Source: Pseudoxanthomonas sp. PXM01
GTDB taxonomy: Bacteria > Pseudomonadota > Gammaproteobacteria > Xanthomonadales > Xanthomonadaceae
Assembly (NCBI RefSeq): GCF_014851815.1
Contig: NZ_JACVAJ010000003.1
Span: forward strand, 458,501 to 522,500
Reading direction: 5' to 3'
Length of the DNA: 64,000 nucleotides
Shown here: positions 29,225 through 42,667 of the stretch, in pieces
Numbering within the stretch: position 1 is the first letter of the stretch
Layout: each line of letters starts with the position of its first letter
Made by a program: the position numbers and the translations under genes
The notes under the pieces: generated by a model
Seen by the model: only the letters and a program-made list of their open reading frames with translations
The model's database searches: none
What the model was told of the DNA's origin: nothing

Positions 29225-29423
29225 CTGGGCCTTGATCCTGCGTGAGGGGAGGGCGATCCGACGGAAGCCGACCCCAAGGGGATGCAGGCTTCGTGCCAGA
29301 CCGGCCGCGTGCCGGAACACCGGATCTGCGGCCTCGCCGCGGCGCCCGAGGGTCCCGGACACCGGTCGGAGCGACCGTATGGGTCACTATCGGCCCCGGG
29401 GTGGCGTTCTTGACGCGGGTGGC

Positions 29424-30242
29424 CTACGCCAGCGGCTGGATGGGCGAGGGCGTCCTGGCGCGACGGAGGTCGGTGGGGCGAGGCTTCCGGCGGGCATGTT
29501 CCAGGGCGTCCAGTGCGTCCGACAGCAACGCCAGGTCCTGCAGGACACCCAACTGGTCCACCAGCCTGGAGACCTGTCGCAGATGGAGGGTGGCTTGACC
29601 ACCCAGGTGCGGGCGCACGTGCAGCTTGCGCAGCGCGGTCAGCTGCATGCGCAGCCGGCGCGATCGGCGCCGCCACGCGTGCAGGTCATCGACGCTGCCC
29701 GACGCCAGCGCGGTCGCCTGGGCGCGCATTTGCCGCTGCATCGACCGCGCAAGCGCCTGTCGCAGGTCGCGGCCGTGGAGCCGGTGCCAGGGCAGCCGCT
29801 GCAACTGTTCGGCTTGCCGGTGCGCCTGTGCCTGCCGACGCACGAAGCCGGGATCCTCGCCGAGTACGTCGGCGAGCCGCTGCCGATGGCGTTCGGCCAG
29901 CAGTGGCAGCAACGCGTGCCAGGTGGCGTGCTCGTCGGCATCCGTGGTGTCGGCGGCCAGCTGCCGGGCCGTGTCGTACACCACCTGCCCATCGCGGAGC
30001 GCGGACAGGTCGCGGGCCAGCACGCGCAGTTCATGGTCGATCGCGTCGACCGCGTCCTTGCCCAGCGTGCGCCGGCCCAGCGCCAGCAGGGAACGCAGGC
30101 GGCGGACACTTTTGCGCGCCTCGTGGACACCCGCCGGGTCGGCAGGCGCGATCGCCAGCGCCGCCGCCAGCGACCGCGCGTCGCCAGCCGCGAGCGCGGC
30201 GGCGCGTTGGCCGGTAGGGGAAGCGTCGGTGCGTGGGCGCAT
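29424..30242 (-). CDS. CHAD-domain protein
   Basis: A 272-residue alpha-helical protein. CHAD domains bind polyphosphate through rows of conserved His and Arg; here VHEARKSVRRLRSLLAL near residue 40 and LHAWRRRSRRLRMQLTAL near residue 200 are the two paired HxxRxxxRRLR signatures. There is no CYTH triphosphatase domain attached and no ppk or ppx gene next door. Start 30242 is set by GAGGTGG five bases upstream, trimming 29 residues from the longest frame. Probably a polyphosphate-granule-associated protein. Confidence 0.87.
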   Translation of the reverse strand: MRPRTDASPTGQRAAALAAGDARSLAAALAIAPADPAGVHEARKSVRRLRSLLALGRRTLGKDAVDAIDHELRVLARDLSALRDGQVVYDTARQLAADTTDADEHATWHALLPLLAERHRQRLADVLGEDPGFVRRQAQAHRQAEQLQRLPWHRLHGRDLRQALARSMQRQMRAQATALASGSVDDLHAWRRRSRRLRMQLTALRKLHVRPHLGGQATLHLRQVSRLVDQLGVLQDLALLSDALDALEHARRKPRPTDLRRARTPSPIQPLA

Positions 30243-30367
30243 GGGGGCCACCTCGACGGGAGGTCGACAGTCTAGATCCTGCCCGCCGCGCCGTCGGCCT
30301 GCCGTGCCGCCTGAATGCGCGCCGCTCATCGGCCGCGACCGGGACTTGGCGACGCGTTCTGGAAAAG

Positions 30368-30384
30368 GTATAAATTGTTTATAC
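30368..30384. promoter_or_regulatory. palindromic operator candidate ahead of the small regulator gene
   Basis: Perfect inverted repeat GTATAAA-TTG-TTTATAC (7-bp arms, 3-base spacer), strikingly AT-rich in a GC-rich region, ending 16 bases before the GTG start of the 92-residue putative ribbon-helix-helix gene. It overlaps a TATAAA-type -10 element. The placement is that of an autoregulatory operator. Confidence 0.6.
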
Positions 30385-30400
30385 GATTTAAGGGCGTGCC

Positions 30401-30679
30401 GTGGCCAAGTCCCGCAAGACGCGCGAAACCGGTGGCGCCGACGTGGCGGCAGGCGCTGCGCCGGCGAAGCTGGTCCGCGACAGCTTCACCATGCCGGCCG
30501 ACGATTTCGCCCTGGTCGATGTGCTGAAGCGCCGCGCACTGCAGGTGCAGCGCCCGGCGAAGAAAAGCGAGCTGCTGCGCGCCGGCCTGCAGGCGCTGTC
30601 CGTGCTGTCGCCGCAGGCGCTGGCGAAGGCGCTGGATGCGCTGGCGCCGGTGAAGGCCGGACGGCCCAAGAAGAAGTAG
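30401..30679 (+). CDS. small basic protein, possible ribbon-helix-helix type regulator
   Basis: A 92-residue basic protein. The core RDSFTMPADDFALVDVLKRRAL, written in two halves RDSFTMPADDF and ALVDVLKRRAL, is strand-helix shaped, followed by KKSELLRAGLQALSVL as a second helix, as in ribbon-helix-helix DNA-binding folds. It ends in a lysine tail (GRPKKK). GTG start at 30401 has AAGGG six bases upstream. A 17-bp palindrome lies just ahead of it, supporting self-regulation. No toxin gene is adjacent, so it is not an obvious antitoxin. Divergent from the CHAD gene. Confidence 0.65.
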   Translation: MAKSRKTRETGGADVAAGAAPAKLVRDSFTMPADDFALVDVLKRRALQVQRPAKKSELLRAGLQALSVLSPQALAKALDALAPVKAGRPKKK

Positions 30680-30764
30680 CAAGCGCCGCGCCCCGCGGCG
30701 AACCCGAGTCGTCGCGTGCATGCGCCCCGGCGCGTGCGGTTTCCCTGTCCCGGATGTGTTGTCG

Positions 30765-31760
30765 ATGAACGTCGCCGCTTTCCTCCGTCGCCACCGCGTG
30801 GTGGTCCTGCTGTCCCTGTCGCTGCTGGCGCCCATGCTGGTGGCGTCGTCGCACGTGCCCGTGCGCAGCGATGCCGGCATCGACCTGCGTGCCGGCTACC
30901 GTGTGCAGGACCTGGACTGGGTCGATCCCGCGCGGGGTCGCGCGGTGCCGGTGAAGCTGTTCTGGCCGGACGCGGCGCGCACCGGCAAGGTGCCGCTGGT
31001 GGTGTTCTCGCACGGCATCGGCAGCGCGCGGGACGGTTACACCTACCTGGGCCGCTACTGGGCGAAGCACGGCATCGCCAGCATCCACGTGCAGCACGTC
31101 GGCAGCGACCGTGCGCTGTGGCAGGGCAATCCGTTCGGGCTGGTGTCGCGCTTCCAGCAGGCTGCCAGCGATACCGAGGCCGTCGCGCGCGTGCGCGACC
31201 AGCGGTTCGCCCTCGACCAGGTGCTGGCCGGCGAGTGGGGCGCGCACGTCGATCGCGCACGCATCGTCGCCGCGGGTCACTCGTACGGCGCCAACACCAC
31301 GTTGATGGCGGCGGGCGCGCGGGTGGTGCGCGACGGGAAGACGATCGACCTGCACGATCCGCGCTTCAGCGCGGCCATCGTCATCTCCGCGCCGCCGTTC
31401 TATGGCGACGACGACTTCCGCCCGATCCTGGCCGGCATCAACATTCCCACGCTGCACGTCACCACCGCCGACGACATCATTCGCATCCCGGGCTTCGGTT
31501 CCGGCGTGGAAGACCGCCTGAAGGTGTTCGACGCCATCGGTGGCGCGCACAAGGTGCTGGCGGTGTACCGCCATGGCACCCACAACGTGTTCACCGACCA
31601 TCGCTACTTCGATTCGCGCGAGGTCAGCGAGCAGGTCAAGCAGGCGACGGAATCGCTGTCGCTGGCCTTCATCGACACCACGTTCGGTGGGCCGGCGGGC
31701 GAGCTGGCGCAGTGGCAGTCGGGCCACCGCGCCCTGTTGACGCGCTACGACGCGCGCTGA
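30765..31760 (+). CDS. exported alpha/beta hydrolase (dienelactone hydrolase/PAF-acetylhydrolase-like)
   Basis: About 331 residues. Signal or membrane-anchor segment MNVAAFLRRHRVVVLLSLSL. Catalytic landmarks: VVFSHGIGSARDGY (oxyanion loop), AAGHSYGANTT (nucleophile Ser), a TTADDIIR acid loop and HGTHNVFTDH for His. The layout, with the active-site strand ahead of a long cap, resembles the chlorophyllase/PAF-acetylhydrolase group. The start at 30765 is favoured because the signal begins there; ATG 30720 would add 15 residues. It ends where the convergent VOC gene ends (adjacent bases 31760/31761). Confidence 0.78.
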   Translation: MNVAAFLRRHRVVVLLSLSLLAPMLVASSHVPVRSDAGIDLRAGYRVQDLDWVDPARGRAVPVKLFWPDAARTGKVPLVVFSHGIGSARDGYTYLGRYWAKHGIASIHVQHVGSDRALWQGNPFGLVSRFQQAASDTEAVARVRDQRFALDQVLAGEWGAHVDRARIVAAGHSYGANTTLMAAGARVVRDGKTIDLHDPRFSAAIVISAPPFYGDDDFRPILAGINIPTLHVTTADDIIRIPGFGSGVEDRLKVFDAIGGAHKVLAVYRHGTHNVFTDHRYFDSREVSEQVKQATESLSLAFIDTTFGGPAGELAQWQSGHRALLTRYDAR

Positions 31761-32111
31761 TCAGGTGGTGGACCAGACCGCCAGTTCGTAGCCGTCGGGA
31801 TCGGCGAACTGGAAGCGGCGCCCGCCGGGAAACGCGAAGGTCGGCTTTGTGATGCGTGCACCCGCCTTCTCCACCTGCGCCAGGCTGTCCTCCAGCGCGG
31901 TGGAATACAGCACCACCAACGCGCCACCGGGCGTGGGCGTGCCATGCGCGAAGCCGCCGGTCAGGCGGCCGTCGCGGAATTCGCAGTAGTCCGGGCCGTA
32001 GTCCTGGAACGTCCAGCCGAACGCGTCGCCGTAGAACGTCTTCGACGCGGCGATGGAAGCGACGGTGAATTCGAGATAGTCGATGCGGTGATGGTGTTCG
32101 GCGGCGCTCAT
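31761..32111 (-). CDS. VOC-family (glyoxalase/bleomycin-resistance fold) protein
   Basis: A 116-residue single VOC module: RIDYLEFTVASIAASKTFYGDAFGW at the N terminus (here divided as RIDYLEFTVASI and KTFYGDAFGW) and the C-terminal FQFADPDGYELAVW metal-side strand. The metal-binding His and Glu positions look present (HHRIDYLEF and GYELAVW). Substrate is not predictable. It precedes AraC- and LysR-type regulator genes on the same strand, the gap to the AraC gene being 71 bases. Confidence 0.85.
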   Translation of the reverse strand: MSAAEHHHRIDYLEFTVASIAASKTFYGDAFGWTFQDYGPDYCEFRDGRLTGGFAHGTPTPGGALVVLYSTALEDSLAQVEKAGARITKPTFAFPGGRRFQFADPDGYELAVWSTT

Positions 32112-32182
32112 GGCAGGTATCCGTGGAAGAGGCCGCCAGTCTGCGGCAGTGCGCGCGCTGCTGTCTTGGCGAAATCCGACAG

Positions 32183-32893
32183 TCAGCCTGCGACCTGGAG
32201 GACCAGTTGTGTCGGGGTCAGTCCGGTCAGGCGTCGCGCCTCTCCTGCCAGCTGCGCGGCGTCGTAGTAGCCCGCGTCCAGTGCGGCTTCCAGCAGGGTG
32301 GGTGTGCTCCGCTGCGCGTGCAGGAAGCGCTGCAGGCGCAGGATGCGCGCCAGCGTTTTCGGTCCGTAGCCGAACGCGTCGTCACAGCGTCGCAGCAGCG
32401 TGCGCTCGGTCAATCCGAGTTCGCCGGCAAGTTGCGCGATCGATAACGGGCGCGCATCCGACAGGTGTGCGTGCACGGCCCGCATGGCGTCGTCGTGCGT
32501 CGGCGCTTCGGCAAAGATCCGCCCGGCCAGCCACGCCATCGCTTGGGGTCCGTGCTCGTCCATCCGGTCGGCAAGCGCGGTGAGCCGCGGAATGCCGAGA
32601 TCACGCAGCTCGATACGGTGGTTGGCCAGCACGTGCAGCGGCGTACCCAGCCAGCGCGCGGCCACCGTGGGCGCGAAGCGCAGGCCCTGCAATCGACTGT
32701 CTGGCGCGAGCCGCGCGTACTGGGCCTGCGTATCGGGTCCGGCGACGCTAAGCCGGTCACCGTCCCAGAGCAGATCGACGCAGGCGTCCGGCAACACGAG
32801 GGCAGGTGTCGCCTGACTGCCCTGCACATACTCCCAGTGGCAGAGCAGCGACTGACCCGATGCGAAGTCGTGTTGTCGGTAACGGCCGCTCAT
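32183..32893 (-). CDS. AraC-family transcriptional regulator
   Basis: A 236-residue regulator with a C-terminal double helix-turn-helix: RPLSIAQLAGELGLTERTLLR is the first HTH and TLLEAALDAGYYDAAQLAGE the second, followed by GLTPTQLVLQ. The N-terminal half (SLLCHWEYVQG... LVLPDACVDLLWDGD) fits the DUF6597-type sensor found in short AraC regulators. It may control the VOC gene just downstream. The stretch to the upstream LysR gene is only 12 bases, but different promoters are possible. Confidence 0.87.
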   Translation of the reverse strand: MSGRYRQHDFASGQSLLCHWEYVQGSQATPALVLPDACVDLLWDGDRLSVAGPDTQAQYARLAPDSRLQGLRFAPTVAARWLGTPLHVLANHRIELRDLGIPRLTALADRMDEHGPQAMAWLAGRIFAEAPTHDDAMRAVHAHLSDARPLSIAQLAGELGLTERTLLRRCDDAFGYGPKTLARILRLQRFLHAQRSTPTLLEAALDAGYYDAAQLAGEARRLTGLTPTQLVLQVAG

Positions 32894-32905
32894 CGGCGTA
32901 TCGCG

Positions 32906-33874
32906 TCAGCGCTCGGAATGCCCGCTCTCATCGTACTCGCGGCGTTCGAACAGATGCGGCTGGATCAGTTCGATGAAGGCGCGCGCCTGCGGCGACAGGA
33001 ACTTGCCCTTGCGCACCACCACGCCATAGCTGCGTGAGGGAAACCACTGCGCCAGCGAGCGTGCGACCAGGCGGTCGCGGTCGCTGTCGCTCAGGCAGAT
33101 CGAGGCGATGATCGAGATGCCCATGCCCATGCTGACGTACTGCTTGATGACCTCCCAGCCGCCGACTTCCAGTGCGACCGTGTACGGCACGCGCGCCTGC
33201 TGGAATACCAGGTCCACCAGCCGGTAGGTGATCAGCCGCTTCGGCGGCAGGATCAGGCCGTACGGCGACAGGTCCTCCAGGCGCAGGTCGCGCTTCTTCG
33301 CCAGCGGATGGTCGGGTGGCGTGATCAGCATCGGCTCGAAGCGGTAGACCGGCGCGTAGCTGAGGTCGGCCGGCACGTCGAGCACCGAGCCCACCGCCAG
33401 GTCCACCGCATCCGAGCGCAGCAGGTCGGTGCCGTCGGCGGTGGCGGCGTTGTGCAGGGTCAGCTTCACGTCCGGGTGCTGCTGGCGGAAGTGTTCCACG
33501 ATCTTCGGCAGCAGGTAGAGGATGGTGGAGCTGTTGGCGGCCACGTTCAGCTCGCCGGCTTCCAGTCCGCTGACCTTTTCGCGGAAGGTCGCGTCCAGCC
33601 CGTCCAGGCCCGCCACCAGTGGCTGAGCCAGTTCGTACAGCACCTGGCCCTCGCGGCTGGGCGTCAACCGGCGGCCGCTGCGCTCGAAGAGGGTCACCCC
33701 CAGGTCCCGTTCCAGGGCCTGCAATTGCAGGGTGATGGCCGGCTGGCTGACGAAAAGCGCCTCCGCCGCACGCGAAACCGACCCCAGCCGGACCGTCTGG
33801 CAGAAGGCCCGCAAGGGCTTCATCCGGTCGGATTTGTAGGGAAATCGCGGGGTTGGGGCCTCTTTAGAGCTCAC
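32906..33874 (-). CDS. LysR-family regulator divergent from the glyoxylate shunt genes
   Basis: A 322-residue LysR-type protein (CysB-like length). The winged HTH is near residues 20-80 (LGSVSRAAEALFVSQPAITL then LQALERDLGVTLFERSGRRL), followed by a periplasmic-binding-fold effector domain. It is transcribed away from aceB, with 110 bases between the two starts containing a perfect 21-bp palindrome. This position makes it a good candidate regulator of aceBA, but that is inference. Start GTG 33874 is the longest choice; ATG 33823 (MKPLRAF) is equally plausible and neither has a ribosome site, suggesting a leaderless transcript. Confidence 0.87.
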   Translation of the reverse strand: MSSKEAPTPRFPYKSDRMKPLRAFCQTVRLGSVSRAAEALFVSQPAITLQLQALERDLGVTLFERSGRRLTPSREGQVLYELAQPLVAGLDGLDATFREKVSGLEAGELNVAANSSTILYLLPKIVEHFRQQHPDVKLTLHNAATADGTDLLRSDAVDLAVGSVLDVPADLSYAPVYRFEPMLITPPDHPLAKKRDLRLEDLSPYGLILPPKRLITYRLVDLVFQQARVPYTVALEVGGWEVIKQYVSMGMGISIIASICLSDSDRDRLVARSLAQWFPSRSYGVVVRKGKFLSPQARAFIELIQPHLFERREYDESGHSER

Positions 33875-33910
33875 GTTCTAGCCAAATATTAGCTCAGCTT
33901 ATTTAGTGCA

Positions 33911-33931
33911 TTGACAAAACTGTTTTGTCAA
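33911..33931. promoter_or_regulatory. perfect 21-bp palindrome in the LysR-aceB intergenic region
   Basis: TTGACAAAAC-T-GTTTTGTCAA: ten-base arms around one base. The left TTGACA can act as a -35 element for aceB (TAATTC 16 bases downstream as -10), and the mirrored TTGACA can do the same for the divergent regulator gene. A dimeric regulator bound here would cover both promoters. Related half-sites TTGACAA/TTGTCAA with a shorter spacer occur inside speA at 45760-45778. Confidence 0.7.
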
Positions 33932-33984
33932 ATAATTCGGATCGGGAGCACTGTGCGCCTCCAGCACGACGCCAGGAGAGCCCC

Positions 33985-35631
<1,647 letters not shown>

Positions 35632-35675
35632 TCCGCCCCCACCCACGACGTCCGCACGACGAAAGAGAGCCCGCC

Positions 35676-37010
<1,335 letters not shown>

Positions 37011-37123
37011 CGGACCCTGCCGGGGGCGACGGACCGCCGCCCCCGGCGGACGGGCGGCACTCGACACGCGACCCGGCCGTGGGTAAGTTCCATTACATCC
37101 ACGACAGGCAGGGAGCGGTTGGC

Positions 37124-37591
37124 ATGCGCGCAGGCGTCATTCTCTTCACGGCATGGATGCTCGGGGCCTCGGCCGCCGCATCCGCCAATGGCAACACCAC
37201 AGCCGACCTGGGCGAGATCCGCCAGGAGCAGATCTCCTACCGCCAGCAGGCGATGGACAAGGCGGGTCCGTTCAAGGACATCAGCGAGCCCGATCGCCAG
37301 GCGCTGATCAAGAAGCAGAACGAACTGATCACCCTGATCGAAGGCAAGAACGCGCTGGGCGACCTGGCGCGCGACGACCAGACCACGGCGATCAACACGC
37401 TGGAGTGGATCAAGGCCGCGATCACCCGTGCCGAAGACGAGCGCCTCGTCTGCGAGCGCGTGAAGCTGGTCGGCAGCAACCGTCCGACGCGCATCTGCAA
37501 AACCGTCGCCGAGCGGCGGAAAGAGCGCGAAGAAGCCGAGAAGACCATGGAGCAGAAGGTCATGTGCGGCGCGGGCTGCAGGAGCAACTGA
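37124..37591 (+). CDS. exported hypothetical protein, tandem paralogue 1
   Basis: A 155-residue protein with a signal (MRAGVILFTAWMLGASAAASA). The mature region is mainly helical and charged: GEIRQEQISYRQQAM, a middle AINTLEWIKAAITRAEDERL, and a C-terminal CERVKLVGSNRPTRICKTV with cysteines, ending CGAGCRSN. The next gene encodes a clear paralogue with the same order of motifs. The NRPTRICKTVAE segment is a common Xanthomonadaceae periplasmic signature of unknown function. GGGAG lies upstream of ATG 37124. Confidence 0.72.
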   Translation: MRAGVILFTAWMLGASAAASANGNTTADLGEIRQEQISYRQQAMDKAGPFKDISEPDRQALIKKQNELITLIEGKNALGDLARDDQTTAINTLEWIKAAITRAEDERLVCERVKLVGSNRPTRICKTVAERRKEREEAEKTMEQKVMCGAGCRSN

Positions 37592-37647
37592 TCCCCGGCG
37601 CGCCGGGCGCGTCGTGGTTCCGCCGTCGGATGTCCACGGAGATCGCC

Positions 37648-38124
37648 ATGCTGGTTCGACTCGTCATCGTTCTCTCGCTGTGCCTGCCGGGCACGCTGTC
37701 GGCCACTGCGCGCACGACCGGCGCACTGTCCGAGATCCATGCGCAGCAGGTGCAGTTGCGCCAGGAGGCGCTCGCCGGACAGGGGCGCTTCAAGGATCTT
37801 GGTGCGGCGGAGCGCGAGGCGCTGGTCGCCAAGCAGGACCGGTTCCTTGCGCTGACGAAGGGCCGGCAGTCGCTCGATGAGTTGTCGATGGACGACAGGA
37901 TGTCGGCGATCAACACGCTGGAAGCCATCAACGCCACCATCACCCGCGCCGAAGACGAGCGACTGGTCTGCGAGCGCATCAAGCAGGTGGGCAGCCACCG
38001 GCCCACGCGGGTGTGCCGCACCGTCGCCGAGTTGCGCGAGGCTCGGCAGGCCGCGGAGAAGCTGATGGAAGAACGGCCGGCCTGTGGCCAGACCTGCAGG
38101 GAGCCGGAGAAGCTCGGTCCCTGA
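37648..38124 (+). CDS. exported hypothetical protein, tandem paralogue 2
   Basis: About 158 residues: signal MLVRLVIVLSLCLPGTLSATA and then the same architecture as the preceding gene: a SEIHAQQVQLRQEAL helix, AINTLEAINATITRAEDERL, CERIKQVGSHRPTRVCRTV and a CGQTCREP end. The two proteins are roughly half identical by eye across the C-terminal 70 residues, so this is a tandem duplication that has diverged. ATG 37648 (ACGGAGA at six bases) is preferred over ATG 37630. Gap to the first paralogue is 56 bases; likely cotranscribed. Confidence 0.72.
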   Translation: MLVRLVIVLSLCLPGTLSATARTTGALSEIHAQQVQLRQEALAGQGRFKDLGAAEREALVAKQDRFLALTKGRQSLDELSMDDRMSAINTLEAINATITRAEDERLVCERIKQVGSHRPTRVCRTVAELREARQAAEKLMEERPACGQTCREPEKLGP

Positions 38125-38136
38125 CGCGGATCACGC

Positions 38137-38174
38137 CGTCCCGACCCTCAGGGCACGCCCTGCGGGTCGGGACG
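38137..38174. terminator. bidirectional hairpin between the tandem paralogues and the S9 peptidase gene
   Basis: An 11-bp perfect stem CGTCCCGACCC / GGGTCGGGACG (38137-38147 with 38164-38174) whose loop carries a second inner stem CAGGGC/GCCCTG. It sits between convergent genes. A T tract is missing on both sides, so it may rely on Rho or be a repeat unit rather than a classic terminator. Confidence 0.6.
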
Positions 38175-38189
38175 CTGTAGCAGTTCTGC

Positions 38190-40250
38190 CTACTTCTTCA
38201 CTTCCTGCGTGTGGCGCTTCAGCGCCTCGGACAGGCCGAGGACGCCGTCGGCGCCGGTCGGCACGCTGATGCTGGAGCCCGTCAGGTCGTTGCCGATCTG
38301 CTCGGCGCGCCCCCCCAGGCATTGGGCGAGGAAGCCCTCCGTGACCGCGTTGAACGCCTTGTTGTTTTCGGGGCGAGCGAAGCCATGGCCTTCATCGGGG
38401 AACAGCACGTACGTCACCGGGATGCGCTTGGCCGTCATCGCCTTGACGATCTGGTCGCTTTCATCCTGCTTCACGCGTGGATCGTTCGCACCCTGGCCGA
38501 TCAGCAGCGGCTTCTTGATCTGGTCGGCGCGGGTCAGCGGCGAGCGTTCGGTCAGCCACTTCTTGCCGGCCTCGGTGCGCGGGTCGCCCATGCGCCTGGC
38601 CAGTTGCTCGAAGAAGCTGGCCCAGTACGGCGGCACCGTGCTGAGCAGGGTGTTGAGATTGGACGGGCCAACGATGTCGACGCCGCAGGCGAACGTGTCC
38701 GGCGTGAACGTCAGGCCGGTCAGCGTGGCGTAGCCGCCGTAGCTGCCGCCCATGATCGCGACCTTGTCCTCCGTGGTGATGCCCTGCTTGACCGCCCACT
38801 GCACGGCGTCGATCAGGTCGTCATGCATCTTGCCGGCCCACTCGCCGTTGCCGGCATTGGTGAAATCCTTGCCGAAGCCGGTGGAGCCGCGGAAGTTGAC
38901 CGACAGCACCGCATAGCCGCGATTGGCCAGCCACTGGTTGTAGCCGCCGTAGCCGTAGGAATCGCGCGCCCATGGACCTCCATGCACCAGCAGCACCAGC
39001 GGCACCGGCGCGTCGGCCTTGCCGTCGTTGTCGGCGTCGGCACTGCGCGGCAGGGTCAGGTAGCTGACCAGCGTCTTGTCGTCGCGCGAAGTGATTTCCA
39101 CCGGCCACTGCGGCACCAACGGCTTGCCTTCGAGTTTCGGACGCGCCGAGAACAGCTTGGTCAGCGTGCCGGCGGGACGGTCGTAACGGTAGTACACCAG
39201 CGGCGCTTCGGCGGCCGAGTACGCGACGATCCAGGTCTTGTCGTCCTGCGTGCGCGTGTTGACCGACACGTCGCCTGGGCCGATCGCCTCGAGCTTCTCC
39301 AGATCGGCCCGGATCGATGGATCGACCACCTTCCATTCGTCGCGCAGGTAGTCCACCGAAACCGCCTGCACCTTGCCGGTGGCCGGATCGGACAGCGTGC
39401 CCCCGACATCGGCCCGGGCATCCTCCAGCACCAGCGTGCGCTTGCCGCTGGCGACATCCACCGCGAACAGGGCGGCAGTGTTGCGGCCGCGCGAATCGGT
39501 GAAGTAGAGCGTCTTGCCGTCGAGCGTCAATCCGCCGGGACTGGTGGTCAGTCCATCCTCGAACGGAATGTCCTCGACCTTCTCCCAGCCGCCGGACCCG
39601 CTGCGCTTCAGCACGTCGGCGCCGCCATCCGGGCGCGAGCGCGTGGCGTAACGCAACTGGTAGTCGGCATCGGCGATGTAGCCGCCGATCTGGGATTCGT
39701 TCTTTTCGAGCAGCGTGCGCTGCCCGCTGGCCAGGTCGACCTTGTAGACGTCGTGCCACTTGGTGTCGCGGTCGTTCATGCCGACCAGGATCGTGCCGGG
39801 ATGTTTCGGGCTGACGCCGGCCACCTGGGCCGTGGTCTTCGGGAACGGCGTCAGGTCCTTCGCCTGACCGGTCTTCAGGTCCACCGCGTACAGGTGGAAA
39901 TCCTCGTCGCCGCCGCTGTCGCGCAGGTACAGCAGGGTGTCGGGGTTGTACGACCAGAAATAACTGCGGATGCCACGTGCCTTGTCCTGCGTGACGGCCT
40001 TCGCCTGTACGGGGTTGTCGGCGGGAGCGACCCAGACGTTGAGCACGCCATCGACGGCGGCGACCCAGCTCAGGTACTTGCCATCCGGGCTGATCTGCAC
40101 GTTGGCCCGCTCGGGATTGCCGAACAGGGCTTCGCGGGGAATCAGTTCGGTACCGGCGATGCGGTCGGCGGCGGACGGCGCGGCCTGCGCAGCGAGCGCG
40201 ACGGCGACGGTCGAGGCTAGCAACGTGAGGCGGAATGCGGTGTGGCGCAT
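38190..40250 (-). CDS. S9-family prolyl oligopeptidase/acyl-aminoacyl peptidase, exported
   Basis: A 686-residue periplasmic serine peptidase. Signal MRHTAFRLTLLASTVAVALAAQA. The first 400 residues form a beta-propeller (repeated SPDGKYLSW-like and DGKTLYF blades), the last 250 the alpha/beta-hydrolase domain: HGGPWARDS, GGSYGGYATLTGL (Ser), GANDPRVKQDES (Asp) and DEGHGFARPENN (His). The architecture is that of S9C/DPP IV-like peptidases, which cleave short oligopeptides. It is monocistronic; a bidirectional hairpin follows it. Confidence 0.93.
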   Translation of the reverse strand: MRHTAFRLTLLASTVAVALAAQAAPSAADRIAGTELIPREALFGNPERANVQISPDGKYLSWVAAVDGVLNVWVAPADNPVQAKAVTQDKARGIRSYFWSYNPDTLLYLRDSGGDEDFHLYAVDLKTGQAKDLTPFPKTTAQVAGVSPKHPGTILVGMNDRDTKWHDVYKVDLASGQRTLLEKNESQIGGYIADADYQLRYATRSRPDGGADVLKRSGSGGWEKVEDIPFEDGLTTSPGGLTLDGKTLYFTDSRGRNTAALFAVDVASGKRTLVLEDARADVGGTLSDPATGKVQAVSVDYLRDEWKVVDPSIRADLEKLEAIGPGDVSVNTRTQDDKTWIVAYSAAEAPLVYYRYDRPAGTLTKLFSARPKLEGKPLVPQWPVEITSRDDKTLVSYLTLPRSADADNDGKADAPVPLVLLVHGGPWARDSYGYGGYNQWLANRGYAVLSVNFRGSTGFGKDFTNAGNGEWAGKMHDDLIDAVQWAVKQGITTEDKVAIMGGSYGGYATLTGLTFTPDTFACGVDIVGPSNLNTLLSTVPPYWASFFEQLARRMGDPRTEAGKKWLTERSPLTRADQIKKPLLIGQGANDPRVKQDESDQIVKAMTAKRIPVTYVLFPDEGHGFARPENNKAFNAVTEGFLAQCLGGRAEQIGNDLTGSSISVPTGADGVLGLSEALKRHTQEVKK

Positions 40251-40356
40251 GGGCGGACTCCTGGGTGGCGAGAGGGTGGCAGCAGGCAGGACGCCTGCCG
40301 GCGCGATGTGTGACCCGAGTAGACCACAGCCCGCCTTCGCCTGCGGTGGCCAGAGG

Positions 40357-42664
<2,308 letters not shown>

Positions 42665-42667
42665 ACC

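Noticed and set aside
30401..30679. Toxin-antitoxin pair suggested by the small putative ribbon-helix-helix protein and its palindrome
   Set aside because: No toxin-like gene on either side: neighbours are the CHAD protein and an exported hydrolase.
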